The position numbers were made by a program, and so were the translations under genes. A DNA stretch of 64,000 nucleotides from Pseudomonas sp. UBA5706. Lineage in GTDB: Bacteria; Pseudomonadota; Gammaproteobacteria; Pseudomonadales; Pseudomonadaceae. The notes under the pieces were generated by a model. The model saw nothing but the letters and a program-made list of their open reading frames with translations. It made no database searches and was not told where the DNA came from. Below, one piece after another: positions 54,176 to 62,228 of this stretch. The DNA lies in NCBI RefSeq assembly GCF_002419965.1, contig NZ_DIHC01000004.1, positions 23,054 to 87,053 on the forward strand, read 5' to 3'. The stretch's first letter is position 1. Every line of letters starts with the position of its first letter.

Positions 54176-54208
54176 GACTCACTCATGACTCACTAACGAC
54201 TCACTAAC
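54176..54208. repeat. three 11-base tandem repeats in the deoC leader
   Basis: GACTCACT recurs at 54176, 54187 and 54198, an exact 11-base period (units GACTCACTCAT, GACTCACTAAC, GACTCACTAAC). They end six bases before the AGAAGG ribosome site of deoC. A small palindrome AGTCGT-CA-ACGACT stands at 54147-54160. Confidence 0.8.
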
Positions 54209-54226
54209 GAAAAAAGAAGGCCTCCG

Positions 54227-54907
54227 ATGAAGATTGAACCCGCAGCACTCGCGCAGTATATCGACCACACTCTGCTGGCCGCCGATGCCTCCCGCGAGCA
54301 GATCGCGACCCTGTGCCGCGAAGCGCAGGCACATGGATTCTATTCGGTGTGCGTGAACTCCGGCCAGGTGCCGTACGCCGCCTCGTTGCTGGTCGGGCAG
54401 GCGGTGAAAGTCTGTGCCGTAGTCGGGTTTCCGTTGGGCGCCGGCCTGAGCGACACCAAAGCGTTCGAAGCCAGGCAAGCCATTGTTGCAGGCGCGGGCG
54501 AGATCGACATGGTGCTCAACATCGGTGCGCTCAAGGACGGGCTCCTGGATGAAGTGCGCGACGACATTGCGGCAGTCAGACAGGCTTGTGGCGCGGTGCC
54601 GCTGAAAGTGATTCTGGAAACCTGCTTGCTCGATGACGCGCAGAAGACGGCTGCCTGCCAGATCTGCCGCGAGCTGAATGTGGCCTTCGTCAAAACTTCT
54701 ACCGGTTTCAGCCGCAGCGGCGCGACCCTGGAAGACGTTGCGCTGATGCGCAAGGTGGTCGGCGCAGACATCGGTGTCAAAGCGTCTGGCGGCGTGCGCG
54801 ACTATGCCACCGCAGTGGCCATGATCGAAGCGGGCGCCACGCGTCTGGGCACCAGCTCCGGCATTGCCATCATCAGCGGCGCCGAAGCATCCGGTTCGGG
54901 TTACTGA
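54227..54907 (+). CDS. deoC: deoxyribose-phosphate aldolase
   Basis: 226 aa class I aldolase splitting 2-deoxyribose-5-phosphate to glyceraldehyde-3-phosphate and acetaldehyde. IDHTLLAADASREQIATLC at the start; the catalytic Asp lies in GEIDMVLNIGAL, the Schiff-base Lys in VAFVKTSTGFSRSGAT and the second Lys in GVKASGGVRDY. AGAAGG is upstream. It completes the deoxyribose pathway of this region. Confidence 0.97.
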   Translation: MKIEPAALAQYIDHTLLAADASREQIATLCREAQAHGFYSVCVNSGQVPYAASLLVGQAVKVCAVVGFPLGAGLSDTKAFEARQAIVAGAGEIDMVLNIGALKDGLLDEVRDDIAAVRQACGAVPLKVILETCLLDDAQKTAACQICRELNVAFVKTSTGFSRSGATLEDVALMRKVVGADIGVKASGGVRDYATAVAMIEAGATRLGTSSGIAIISGAEASGSGY

Positions 54908-55164
54908 GTGATTTCCCCCTGCCCGACGTGAACTGCACGCCGTGGATCTGAATAACCGCGATACGTGTGGGAGACGCCGCAGGTTACGACGGCAGCGAAT
55001 GCGGTATGTCAGTCGAGGTATGTGCGGCTGATCCACCGCTTTCGCCAGCAAGCTAGCCCCCACAGGGTCTAATGCAACCCTCCCGTCCGGCAAACGGCAC
55101 TGACCTCTCTACCTAATCAATGGCAAACTGCCGGTGTATTCATCCCCCACACCGGATCGACCCC

Positions 55165-56118
55165 ATGCCGCAACGTTCCCTGGCGCACTTCAAGGCTCGC
55201 TGGTTTTTCTGGCTGTGCATGCTGCTGATCGTCGTCGGCCTGCCGGTCGGTTGCGCGGCGTTGCAACACAAGGAGCGCGAGCTGGTGTTCATGATCGAAC
55301 CCGGCACCGCCAGTTGGTATCACGGTATCCCCGCCGATGTGCAGAATCTGCAGCTCAAGGCTCCATCATTCGGCGTCGCGCAAAACATCCATGCGTGGTG
55401 GTGGCTGGCTGAAAAGAAAGACGCCCCCGCGATCCTTTACCTGCACGGCTCGCGCTGGAACCTCACCGGGCAATTCTTTCGCATCGAACAGCTGCACGCG
55501 CTGGGCTTTTCGGTGCTGGCCATCGATTACCGCGGCTTTGGAGAAAGCAAGGGACAGTTGCCCTCTGAATCCTCGGTCTACGAAGACGCCCGCATTGCCT
55601 GGGAACGCTTGACGCAGTTGCAGCCAGATCCGCGCAAACGCTTGATCTATGGTCACTCACTCGGTGGCGCGGTGGCGGTGGACCTGGCCGCACAGCTAGG
55701 GCGCGATGCGCAGAAAGGCAATGAGCCGATTCAAGCGCGGGGGCTGATCATCGAGTCGACCTTCACTAACCTCGCCGATGTCGCCTCATCGGTGGCCAGC
55801 ACCCGCACCTCGCTTCCCGTGCGCTGGCTGGTGTCGCAGAAATTCGATTCCATCGACAAGATCGCTGACATTCACATGCCACTGCTGATCGTGCACGGCA
55901 GCGCCGATCAGTTCGTCTCGCCGCAGTTCAGTGAAGCGCTGTTTCAGGCCGCGCAGGCGCCGAAGAACCTGCTGATGGTGCCGGGGGCCAATCACAACAA
56001 CAGCATGAACCTGGGACGAGAGGCCTACAGCCAAGCGATTCAGGCGTTGCTCAACGAGAAAGCACCGCCAGTGCATGCAGTCAATGAACGGCCCTCGACC
56101 GGCAAACAGTCGGGCTAG
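55165..56118 (+). CDS. membrane-anchored alpha/beta hydrolase
   Basis: 317 aa. N-terminal hydrophobic segment (FFWLCMLLIVVGLPVGC) with a poor lipobox, then an alpha/beta-hydrolase domain: LYLHGSRWN, nucleophile GHSLGGAVAVDLA, acid in HGSADQFVSP and His in PGANHNN. It resembles ABHD13/Bem46-type serine hydrolases. The ATG at 55165 gives a typical start for an exported protein. Substrate unknown. Confidence 0.88.
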   Translation: MPQRSLAHFKARWFFWLCMLLIVVGLPVGCAALQHKERELVFMIEPGTASWYHGIPADVQNLQLKAPSFGVAQNIHAWWWLAEKKDAPAILYLHGSRWNLTGQFFRIEQLHALGFSVLAIDYRGFGESKGQLPSESSVYEDARIAWERLTQLQPDPRKRLIYGHSLGGAVAVDLAAQLGRDAQKGNEPIQARGLIIESTFTNLADVASSVASTRTSLPVRWLVSQKFDSIDKIADIHMPLLIVHGSADQFVSPQFSEALFQAAQAPKNLLMVPGANHNNSMNLGREAYSQAIQALLNEKAPPVHAVNERPSTGKQSG

Positions 56119-56211
56119 GACAACCGCTCCGGTCGCAGTCCGGCGAGCGGTTTGAACAGGCCATCGCCGGCCGGCTGAACGCCGCCTGGCCGTGCTGCGG
56201 CAGCAAGCCCT

Positions 56212-56943
56212 TCAATGCGCCGGGTGATGCTCGACCGAAAACGGCTTGCTGTGCACCACCACCTCGCCCGGCTGGCTGTCCGGTACGACGAAGCCTTTAA
56301 GCGCTTCGAGCAGTTTCAGCGGGTCCTCAATCGGCAGCTCTGCCAGTTGGTGCGGGGTGAGGTTCCACCACTGGCTGGCCAGCAGGCCCTCGATGGTCTG
56401 CGGATCGAAGCGGTAACGCTGCACCTTGGCCGGCGAGCCGACCACGATTGCGTAGGGCGGCACATCCCGGGCAATCAATGATTGCGCGCCGATCACTGCA
56501 CCGGTGCCGATGCTGATGCCTTCAAGAATCAGCACATCCATGCCGATCCACACATCGTGGCCAATCACCGTCTGCCTGATCTCTTCAGGCGCCTGGGCCA
56601 TACCCGCATGGCTCTGGCGCAGACCCATCAGCGCCGTGTGTGAGCTGAGCCAGTCCAACGGGTGGGATTTGCGGTTCTGGCCGATGGTCACGTTGCGCGC
56701 GATGGAACAGTAACGGCCAATACGGGCGACGTTCTGCAGCTCGGTGCCGCTGACGATGTCGGTATAGGCGCCGATATTCAACTGCCGGGAGTTGATCTTG
56801 ACCTGATGCAGCTTGACGCCGTACTCCAGCGTCAGCTGCATATCGCGCCGCAGCCCCCGAATGCCGCTGTCCAATCGGCATTTGTTGCGGGCCAATGCTC
56901 GTTTGAGCTGGCGATCGAGGAGCACGCGGCGCAGGAAATTCAT
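56212..56943 (-). CDS. CatB-like hexapeptide-repeat acetyltransferase
   Basis: 243 aa. The left-handed beta-helix is visible in repeats such as ARIGRYCSIARNVTIGQ and VIGHDVWIGMDVLILEGISI, followed by GAVIGAQSLIARDVPPYAIV and VGSPAKVQRYRF. These are signatures of xenobiotic (chloramphenicol/streptogramin) acetyltransferases and related sugar O-acetyltransferases. The ATG at 56943 is chosen because the upstream extension lacks the family start. Acceptor unknown; a surface-glycan role is possible. Confidence 0.88.
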   Translation of the reverse strand: MNFLRRVLLDRQLKRALARNKCRLDSGIRGLRRDMQLTLEYGVKLHQVKINSRQLNIGAYTDIVSGTELQNVARIGRYCSIARNVTIGQNRKSHPLDWLSSHTALMGLRQSHAGMAQAPEEIRQTVIGHDVWIGMDVLILEGISIGTGAVIGAQSLIARDVPPYAIVVGSPAKVQRYRFDPQTIEGLLASQWWNLTPHQLAELPIEDPLKLLEALKGFVVPDSQPGEVVVHSKPFSVEHHPAH

Positions 56944-57171
56944 GAAGGCAGATCCATCAGAGTGGCAGTGAATCCGCTGCCCGAGCCCAGGCGAAGACGC
57001 CGGAACGGTGCGCGAACCCTTGTAGGAAAGTCGACGATATTCGCATATATAGCAACGCGCTGACAGTCGATGGTACTTGGCAGGCGGGTAGGGCGGGTAG
57101 GCGGGCATTCCCAAGCGCCACGCCCAGTGGTATCAGTGTCGCTCCATATGACGTCGATCATGAGCAGGGCC

Positions 57172-58014
57172 ATGGACAAATATTCAAACGGCGAGGCCCA
57201 TCTCGCCCATTCTTCGCGGGACTGGGTGGTACGCGCCAAACCCCTGCCGCAGATGGAGCGGATCGAAGCCTATTTCCAGGGGCACGGCTTCGAGATGCAT
57301 CGTCATGACACCTACGCCATTGGCCGTACGCTCTCGGGCGTGCAGAGCTTCCAGTACGACAAGCAGGTGGTCAACAATCTGCCGGGCCAAACCATGGTCC
57401 TGCACCCCGACGAGCCCCACGACGGTCACGCAGGGACCGAGGAGGGCTTTCGCTACCGGATGTTCTATCTGGAGCCTGCGTTGATCCAGCAGGTGCTGGG
57501 CGGCAAACCGCTGCCATTCATCAAGGGCGGGGTGTCCAATGATCCGCGGTTGTTCAAGGCGACTCAGGTACTGCTGGAGAATCTGCAGACTTCGCTCGAC
57601 CCGCTGGAAATGGACGACGCGGTGTTCGACATTGCCATCGCCCTGCAGGATGCCGCGGGGGTGCGCAGAGGGCGACAGTCGGTGGACTACGCGTCGGCCG
57701 AGCGGGTACGCGAACTGCTGATGGCGAGCCTGGAGCAGGGCGTCAGCCTTGAAGCGCTGGAACTGGCCAGCGATACCGACCGCTGGCGCCTGTCTCGGGA
57801 TTTCCGTGCGCTGTTCGGTACCAGCCCCCACCGCTATCTCACCTTGAGACGTCTGGACCTGGTTCGCCATTCGATCTCGCTTGGCGTGTCACTGAGCGAT
57901 GCGTCGTTAATGGCCGGTTTTTCCGATCAAAGCCACATGACACGGCATTTCGTGAAGACCTTTGGCTACCCGCCCGGGCGCTGGCTGAGGATGCTCGGGG
58001 CAGGTCATGCGTAG
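57172..58014 (+). CDS. AraC-family transcriptional regulator
   Basis: 280 aa. N-terminal cupin-like sensing domain (EMHRHDTYAIGRTLSGVQSF, MVLHPDEPHDGHAG), C-terminal two-helix-turn-helix domain (TDRWRLSRDFRALFGTSPHR; SLSDASLMAGFSDQSHMTRH). The second motif is intact. An ATG at 57160 in the same frame is an alternative start. Target unknown; neighbouring transporter genes are absent. Confidence 0.93.
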   Translation: MDKYSNGEAHLAHSSRDWVVRAKPLPQMERIEAYFQGHGFEMHRHDTYAIGRTLSGVQSFQYDKQVVNNLPGQTMVLHPDEPHDGHAGTEEGFRYRMFYLEPALIQQVLGGKPLPFIKGGVSNDPRLFKATQVLLENLQTSLDPLEMDDAVFDIAIALQDAAGVRRGRQSVDYASAERVRELLMASLEQGVSLEALELASDTDRWRLSRDFRALFGTSPHRYLTLRRLDLVRHSISLGVSLSDASLMAGFSDQSHMTRHFVKTFGYPPGRWLRMLGAGHA

Positions 58015-58015
58015 C

Positions 58016-58075
58016 GATGATCGTTCCCCACGCTCCGCGTCACGCAGAGGGCGGACGCGAAGCGTGGGAATCATC
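58016..58075. repeat. extragenic palindrome, GATCGTTCCC family
   Basis: GATGATCGTTCCCCACGC at 58016 and the mirrored GCGTGGGAATCATC ending at 58075 form an imperfect stem of about 21-25 bases. The same core (GATCGTTCCCACGCTCCGCG) is found near 63640 and 63937. Confidence 0.8.
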
Positions 58076-58232
58076 AACCTGGCAGGTGGCAGACCAGGAA
58101 TGCGTCTGGCCTGACGCCTGGTAAGCAAGCTCGTTTCTATAGCCGATTTATCTACACGTGCAATAACGTACAAGACCTGGCTCTGCCCAGGGTTCTACAT
58201 TGATGGCTACCCAACCTTGAGGAGCCGTCCTG

Positions 58233-58613
58233 ATGTCCCTATTGCGACCCACCCACCAGCCCATCAATTTCGCTCAGAAATACAGCCTGTTCACCGAACA
58301 GTGGCAACCCAAGGTCGTCGCGCAAATGAACGACTACCAATTCAAGCTCGCGCGCCTGGAAGGCGATTTTGTCTGGCACACCCATGTCGACACCGACGAA
58401 ACCTTCATCGTCATCGAGGGCTGCCTGCGCATCGATTTTCGCGATGGGTTTGTCGAGTTGAACGCCGGCGAGCTGTACGTGGTACCCAAGGGGGTCGAGC
58501 ACAAGCCCTATGCAAAAGATGAGGTCAAGCTGATGCTGATCGAGCCCGTCGGGGTGATTAATACAGGCGATGAGACCCACGAGCGTACTGCCCAAAATGA
58601 TGTCTGGATCTGA
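58233..58613 (+). CDS. cupin-domain protein
   Basis: 126 aa single-domain cupin. Motif 1 is WHTHVDTDETFIVIEGCLRI (metal-binding His-x-His and Glu) and motif 2 is ELYVVPKGVEHKPYA (His). Metal ligands are therefore intact, in contrast to the dioxygenase relative at 6260. It belongs to the mannose-6-phosphate-isomerase-like group of unknown reaction. Single gene. Confidence 0.92.
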   Translation: MSLLRPTHQPINFAQKYSLFTEQWQPKVVAQMNDYQFKLARLEGDFVWHTHVDTDETFIVIEGCLRIDFRDGFVELNAGELYVVPKGVEHKPYAKDEVKLMLIEPVGVINTGDETHERTAQNDVWI

Positions 58614-58635
58614 TCTCAAGCGATCGCTGCTAACG

Positions 58636-58770
58636 TTAAATGGTGAAGACCAGATGCGCGCGGAAACCCAGGCGCGTGGACTCCTCGTTCATGTATTTCT
58701 TAAAATTGTTATAGATGAAGGGCCTTTTTTCGTGCTCATCTGGCCCGTCATCAGGCACCGGGCGTAATAC
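58636..58770 (-). pseudogene. possible 3' fragment of a lost gene
   Basis: The complement has an open frame of about 45 codons without start, ending FIYNNFKKYMNEESTRLGF then RAHLVFTI and TAA. The last 30 codons have Pseudomonas-like third positions (CTG, TTC, CGC, GTC, ACC) although the surroundings are AT-rich. I cannot name the family; the aromatic, alternating end would suit an outer-membrane barrel. Confidence 0.35.
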
Positions 58771-58799
58771 GGGCAATACTGCAGCAGTGCTGTGGCGGG

Positions 58800-59093
58800 A
58801 TGGAGAATTGCTCGCCGAACATAGATTGTTGGATACCTAGCGCTGAAGTATTGACACTCTTTACCTCAAACTTGGTGGCGAAAAATGAGACAGCGCTTAT
58901 TACACTCGCCGCAGATGCAGAGGCCGACGATAAGCTATATATCGATTCAATTCGTATAACCCGTATCAGCGACTCCAACGAGATACGACCGTTGAGCGGC
59001 TACGTGACTACTTCGGGAGCCTATAGTGCACTGCAGGTTGTTTGTATTTGGGCAGGGCGAATTGAGACAAGCGCTTACCCTCATCATCTGTAA
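58800..59093 (+). CDS. doubtful hypothetical ORF in an AT-rich patch
   Basis: 97 codons; the stretch ITLAADAEADDKLYIDSIRI resembles a beta-sandwich strand pattern, but the frame has no good ribosome site and atypical codon use (ATA, CTA, TTA). It may be a fragment of an acquired gene or chance. Confidence 0.25.
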   Translation: MENCSPNIDCWIPSAEVLTLFTSNLVAKNETALITLAADAEADDKLYIDSIRITRISDSNEIRPLSGYVTTSGAYSALQVVCIWAGRIETSAYPHHL

Positions 59094-59113
59094 CCGCCTG
59101 AGCGCCACTGCAC

Positions 59114-60007
59114 CTATGCATCTTCCGTCGGCATTAACACTGCAATCAACGCCCTGACCACCCCCGGCAGGGCGTCCAGCTCCCTCACCAGAATGCTGCG
59201 CTCGCGCACCGCCCACGGCTCATCCAGTTCGATGGTCACCAGCTTCATCGTACGGCTGTGACGCAGCGCGGCCGACTCGGGAATGATGCCGATCCCCACT
59301 CCCGCTTCGACCATTCTGCAAATGGCTTCGAAGCTCGACACCTGAATCCGTAAAGAAAGCTTCTGCCCCAGGCGCTCGACATGGTCGCGCAAGAAACTCA
59401 GCAGGGTGCTGCCTTCGTGCAGACCGATATGCTGGAACGCCAGGGTCTGTTTCAAGGTGACTTTTGTCTGCGCCGCCAGTTCGTGGCCTTTGGGCACGGT
59501 GAGCACCAGGCGGTCGGTGCTGAAGTGGATGACCTGCAAGCCTGCTGCTTCGACGGGACCTGCGATGATTCCCATGTCGGAACTGCCATCGAGGACGCCG
59601 CGTACGATATCCCGCGATAACCGTTCTTGCAGGTCCACCGTCACGCCGGGGCGCTGCGCCAGAAAGCCTGCCAGCACTTCAGGCAGAAATTCGGTCACCG
59701 CCGTGGTGTTAGCGAAGATGCGGATATGCCCTGCCGAATCGGTCCCGTAACGGGTGAACTCGGCCTTCAGGTAATCGACCTGGCTCATGATCAGCCGGGC
59801 GTGTTTGAGCAGGCGTTCTCCAGCGGGGGTCAGTTCGACGCCTCGGCTGTCGCGGTAAAGCAGACGCGTATCGAGCTGACTTTCCAGGGCCTTGATCCGT
59901 GCGCTGGCGGCCGCGGGCGAGAGAAAGGCGCGGCGGGCACCCTGAGTCAGGCTGGGAGATTCACCGATGTGGATGAAGAGGCGCAAGTCAGCCAGGTCGA
60001 AGTGCAT
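59114..60007 (-). CDS. LysR-family regulator
   Basis: 297 aa. Helix-turn-helix FIHIGESPSLTQGARRAFLS, PAAASARIKALESQLDTRLL, effector domain from about residue 90. The ATG at 60007 begins the normal MHFDLADLRLF start. It is divergent from the MaoC/acyl-CoA dehydrogenase/PrpD operon with a LysR-type box between them, so it likely controls that operon. Confidence 0.93.
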   Translation of the reverse strand: MHFDLADLRLFIHIGESPSLTQGARRAFLSPAAASARIKALESQLDTRLLYRDSRGVELTPAGERLLKHARLIMSQVDYLKAEFTRYGTDSAGHIRIFANTTAVTEFLPEVLAGFLAQRPGVTVDLQERLSRDIVRGVLDGSSDMGIIAGPVEAAGLQVIHFSTDRLVLTVPKGHELAAQTKVTLKQTLAFQHIGLHEGSTLLSFLRDHVERLGQKLSLRIQVSSFEAICRMVEAGVGIGIIPESAALRHSRTMKLVTIELDEPWAVRERSILVRELDALPGVVRALIAVLMPTEDA

Positions 60008-60031
60008 GGTTGTGTCCGGACGTTGCAAAGA

Positions 60032-60052
60032 GCGTTCAGCATACCTGAACGC
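60032..60052. promoter_or_regulatory. LysR-type operator before the MaoC-like operon
   Basis: GCGTTCAG-CATAC-CTGAACGC is a perfect 21-base inverted repeat containing the T-N11-A core. It lies 25 bases from the LysR start and 83 bases from the divergent operon. Confidence 0.8.
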
Positions 60053-60135
60053 CGATATATGCAAATGCAAATTCACAGAATGCCACAGTGCTCCCATGCT
60101 CTGCCCATAACAACAAATGCAGAGGGTTCTCACTT

Positions 60136-60975
60136 ATGCGTGCTTCAGCTTCGCCAGTGGATTTCAGTGCCTGGATCGGACGAACCGAAGAAGCTCAGGA
60201 TCACTTGAGCCCTAACCTGATCAAGCGCATCGCCGCTACGTTTGGCGAACCCGTGCCCGCTGCTGGGGACGCGCTGTCGCCGCTTTGGCAATGGTGTTTT
60301 TTCCAGGAGCCGGTGCTCGAATCCCAGTTGGGGGCCGACGGCCATCCTGCCCGCGGGGGCTTTTTGCCGCCTGCCGACAATCGCAACCGCATGTGGGCCG
60401 GGGGACGCGTCGAGTTCATCCAGCCGCTGAAAGTCGGTGCCGACGCCCATCGCCTGTCGACCATCCTGAATATCGAAGAAAAGCATGGCCGCACCGGTTC
60501 GCTGCTGTTCGTCACCCTGCGCCATGACTACTCGCAAAACGGCGAACTGTGCGTGCGTGAAGAGCAGGACATTGTTTACCGCGAGCCCAATCCGCCGAAG
60601 CTCAGCAGCGGCGAAGCCCCGGAGCAGGGCGACTGGAGCGAAACCATCGAGCCGACCCCGACCCTGCTGTTTCGCTACTCGGCCGTGACCTTCAATGGCC
60701 ACCGCATCCACTACGACTACCCCTATGTCACCGAAGTCGAGGGCTATCCGGGATTGGTAGTCCATGGCCCCATGATCGCCACCTTCAACCTGCGCGCGTT
60801 CATCCGCGCCAACCCTGAGAAGCGCGTGCGCCACTTCGCCTATCGCGGCGTGCGTCCTTTGAATGTGCCAACGCCCTTTCGCGTGGGGGGGCGCATTCTC
60901 GAAATGGGCAAGGCGCAGCTGTGGGCGGGCAACGAGGCCGGTCTCGCGCAGAGCGCCGAAATCAGTTTCGAATGA
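60136..60975 (+). CDS. FAS1-like/MaoC dehydratase (mesaconyl-CoA-hydratase type)
   Basis: 279 aa double-hotdog protein. N-terminal half with FLPPADNRNRMWAGGRVEFI, C-terminal half with the hydratase motif RYSAVTFNGHRIHYDYPYVT and LVVHGPMIATF. These match HTD2-like enzymes such as mesaconyl-CoA hydratase that hydrate a branched unsaturated acyl-CoA. GAGGG precedes the ATG. It is first in an operon with an acyl-CoA dehydrogenase and a PrpD-like protein. Confidence 0.9.
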   Translation: MRASASPVDFSAWIGRTEEAQDHLSPNLIKRIAATFGEPVPAAGDALSPLWQWCFFQEPVLESQLGADGHPARGGFLPPADNRNRMWAGGRVEFIQPLKVGADAHRLSTILNIEEKHGRTGSLLFVTLRHDYSQNGELCVREEQDIVYREPNPPKLSSGEAPEQGDWSETIEPTPTLLFRYSAVTFNGHRIHYDYPYVTEVEGYPGLVVHGPMIATFNLRAFIRANPEKRVRHFAYRGVRPLNVPTPFRVGGRILEMGKAQLWAGNEAGLAQSAEISFE

Positions 60976-61054
60976 GCCTGCCTCGACTGAGTTTTCTTTC
61001 TTCATATAGCCAGGCCCGCACCTCACGGGCCGCTGCCAGACGTGAGCCAAGACC

Positions 61055-62218
61055 ATGAGTCCATACGACGACGAAGACCTTAATGCCATCCGCGAAGGGG
61101 TGCGTGCCCTGTGCGCGGAATTCCCGGCTGAGTACTGGCGCAAGATCGACGAAGAGAAGGGCTTTCCGGAAGCCTTCGTCAAGGCGCTGACCGAGGCCGG
61201 CTGGCTGTCGGCGATGATCCCGACCGAATACGGCGGCTCGGGGCTGGGCCTGGCCGAAGCTTCGGTGATTCTCGAAGAGGTCAACGCTTGCGGCGGCAAC
61301 TCCGGCACTGTGCACGGCCAGATGTACAACATGTTCACCTTGCTGCGTCACGGCAGCGATGCGCAGAAAAGCTACTACCTGCCCAAGCTCGCCAGCGGCG
61401 AATTGCGTCTGCAATCGATGGGTGTCACCGAGCCGACTACGGGCACCGACACGACCAAGATCAAGACCACTGCCGTCAAGCAGGGCGACAAGTATGTAAT
61501 CAACGGGCAGAAGGTGTGGATCTCGCGGGTTCAGCATTCGGACCTGATGATCCTGTTGGCGCGCACCACGCCGTTGGCCGAGGTGAAGAAAAAATCCGAA
61601 GGCATGTCGATTTTTCTGGTTGATCTGCGTGAGGCCATCGGCAAGGGCCTGACGGTTCAGCCCATCGCCAATATGGTCAATCACGAAACCAACGAACTGT
61701 TTTTCGACAACCTCGAACTGCCTGCCGACAGCCTGATTGGCGAGGAGGGCAAGGGCTTTAAATACATCCTCGATGGCCTGAATGCCGAGCGCACGCTGAT
61801 TGCTGCCGAGTGCATCGGCGATGGTCGCTGGTTCACTGAGAAATCCGCCGCCTACGCCCGCGACCGCGTGGTGTTCGGGCGTCCGATCGGGCAGAACCAG
61901 GGTGTGCAGTTCCCGATTGCCGAGGCCTACATCGAAATCGAAGCGGCTGACCTGATGCGCTGGCGCGCCTGCGAGGAATACGACAGCGGCAAGAACGCTG
62001 GCGCGGCGGCGAACATGGCCAAGTACCTGGCGGCCAAGGCGTCCTGGGAAGCGGCTAACGCCTGCTTGCAGACTCACGGCGGTTTCGGCTTTGCCAATGA
62101 GTACGACGTGGAGCGCAAATTCCGCGAAACCCGTCTGTACCAGGTCGCGCCGATCTCCACCAACCTGATTCTTTCCTACGTCGCCGAGCACCTGCTCGAA
62201 CTGCCGCGCAGCTTCTGA
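61055..62218 (+). CDS. acyl-CoA dehydrogenase
   Basis: 387 aa flavoprotein. QSMGVTEPTTGTDTTKIKTT (FAD-binding loop), INGQKVWISRVQHSDLMILL and QTHGGFGFANEYDVERKFRE are present; catalytic-base Glu is expected near the C-terminal third. It oxidises an acyl-CoA to the 2,3-enoyl-CoA, presumably the substrate of the MaoC-like hydratase 79 bases upstream. Confidence 0.94.
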   Translation: MSPYDDEDLNAIREGVRALCAEFPAEYWRKIDEEKGFPEAFVKALTEAGWLSAMIPTEYGGSGLGLAEASVILEEVNACGGNSGTVHGQMYNMFTLLRHGSDAQKSYYLPKLASGELRLQSMGVTEPTTGTDTTKIKTTAVKQGDKYVINGQKVWISRVQHSDLMILLARTTPLAEVKKKSEGMSIFLVDLREAIGKGLTVQPIANMVNHETNELFFDNLELPADSLIGEEGKGFKYILDGLNAERTLIAAECIGDGRWFTEKSAAYARDRVVFGRPIGQNQGVQFPIAEAYIEIEAADLMRWRACEEYDSGKNAGAAANMAKYLAAKASWEAANACLQTHGGFGFANEYDVERKFRETRLYQVAPISTNLILSYVAEHLLELPRSF

Positions 62219-62228
62219 GGACACCGAC

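Noticed and set aside
60145..61338. 397-codon frame antisense to the MaoC-like and acyl-CoA dehydrogenase genes
   Set aside because: Spans two well-supported plus-strand genes and shows no motif.
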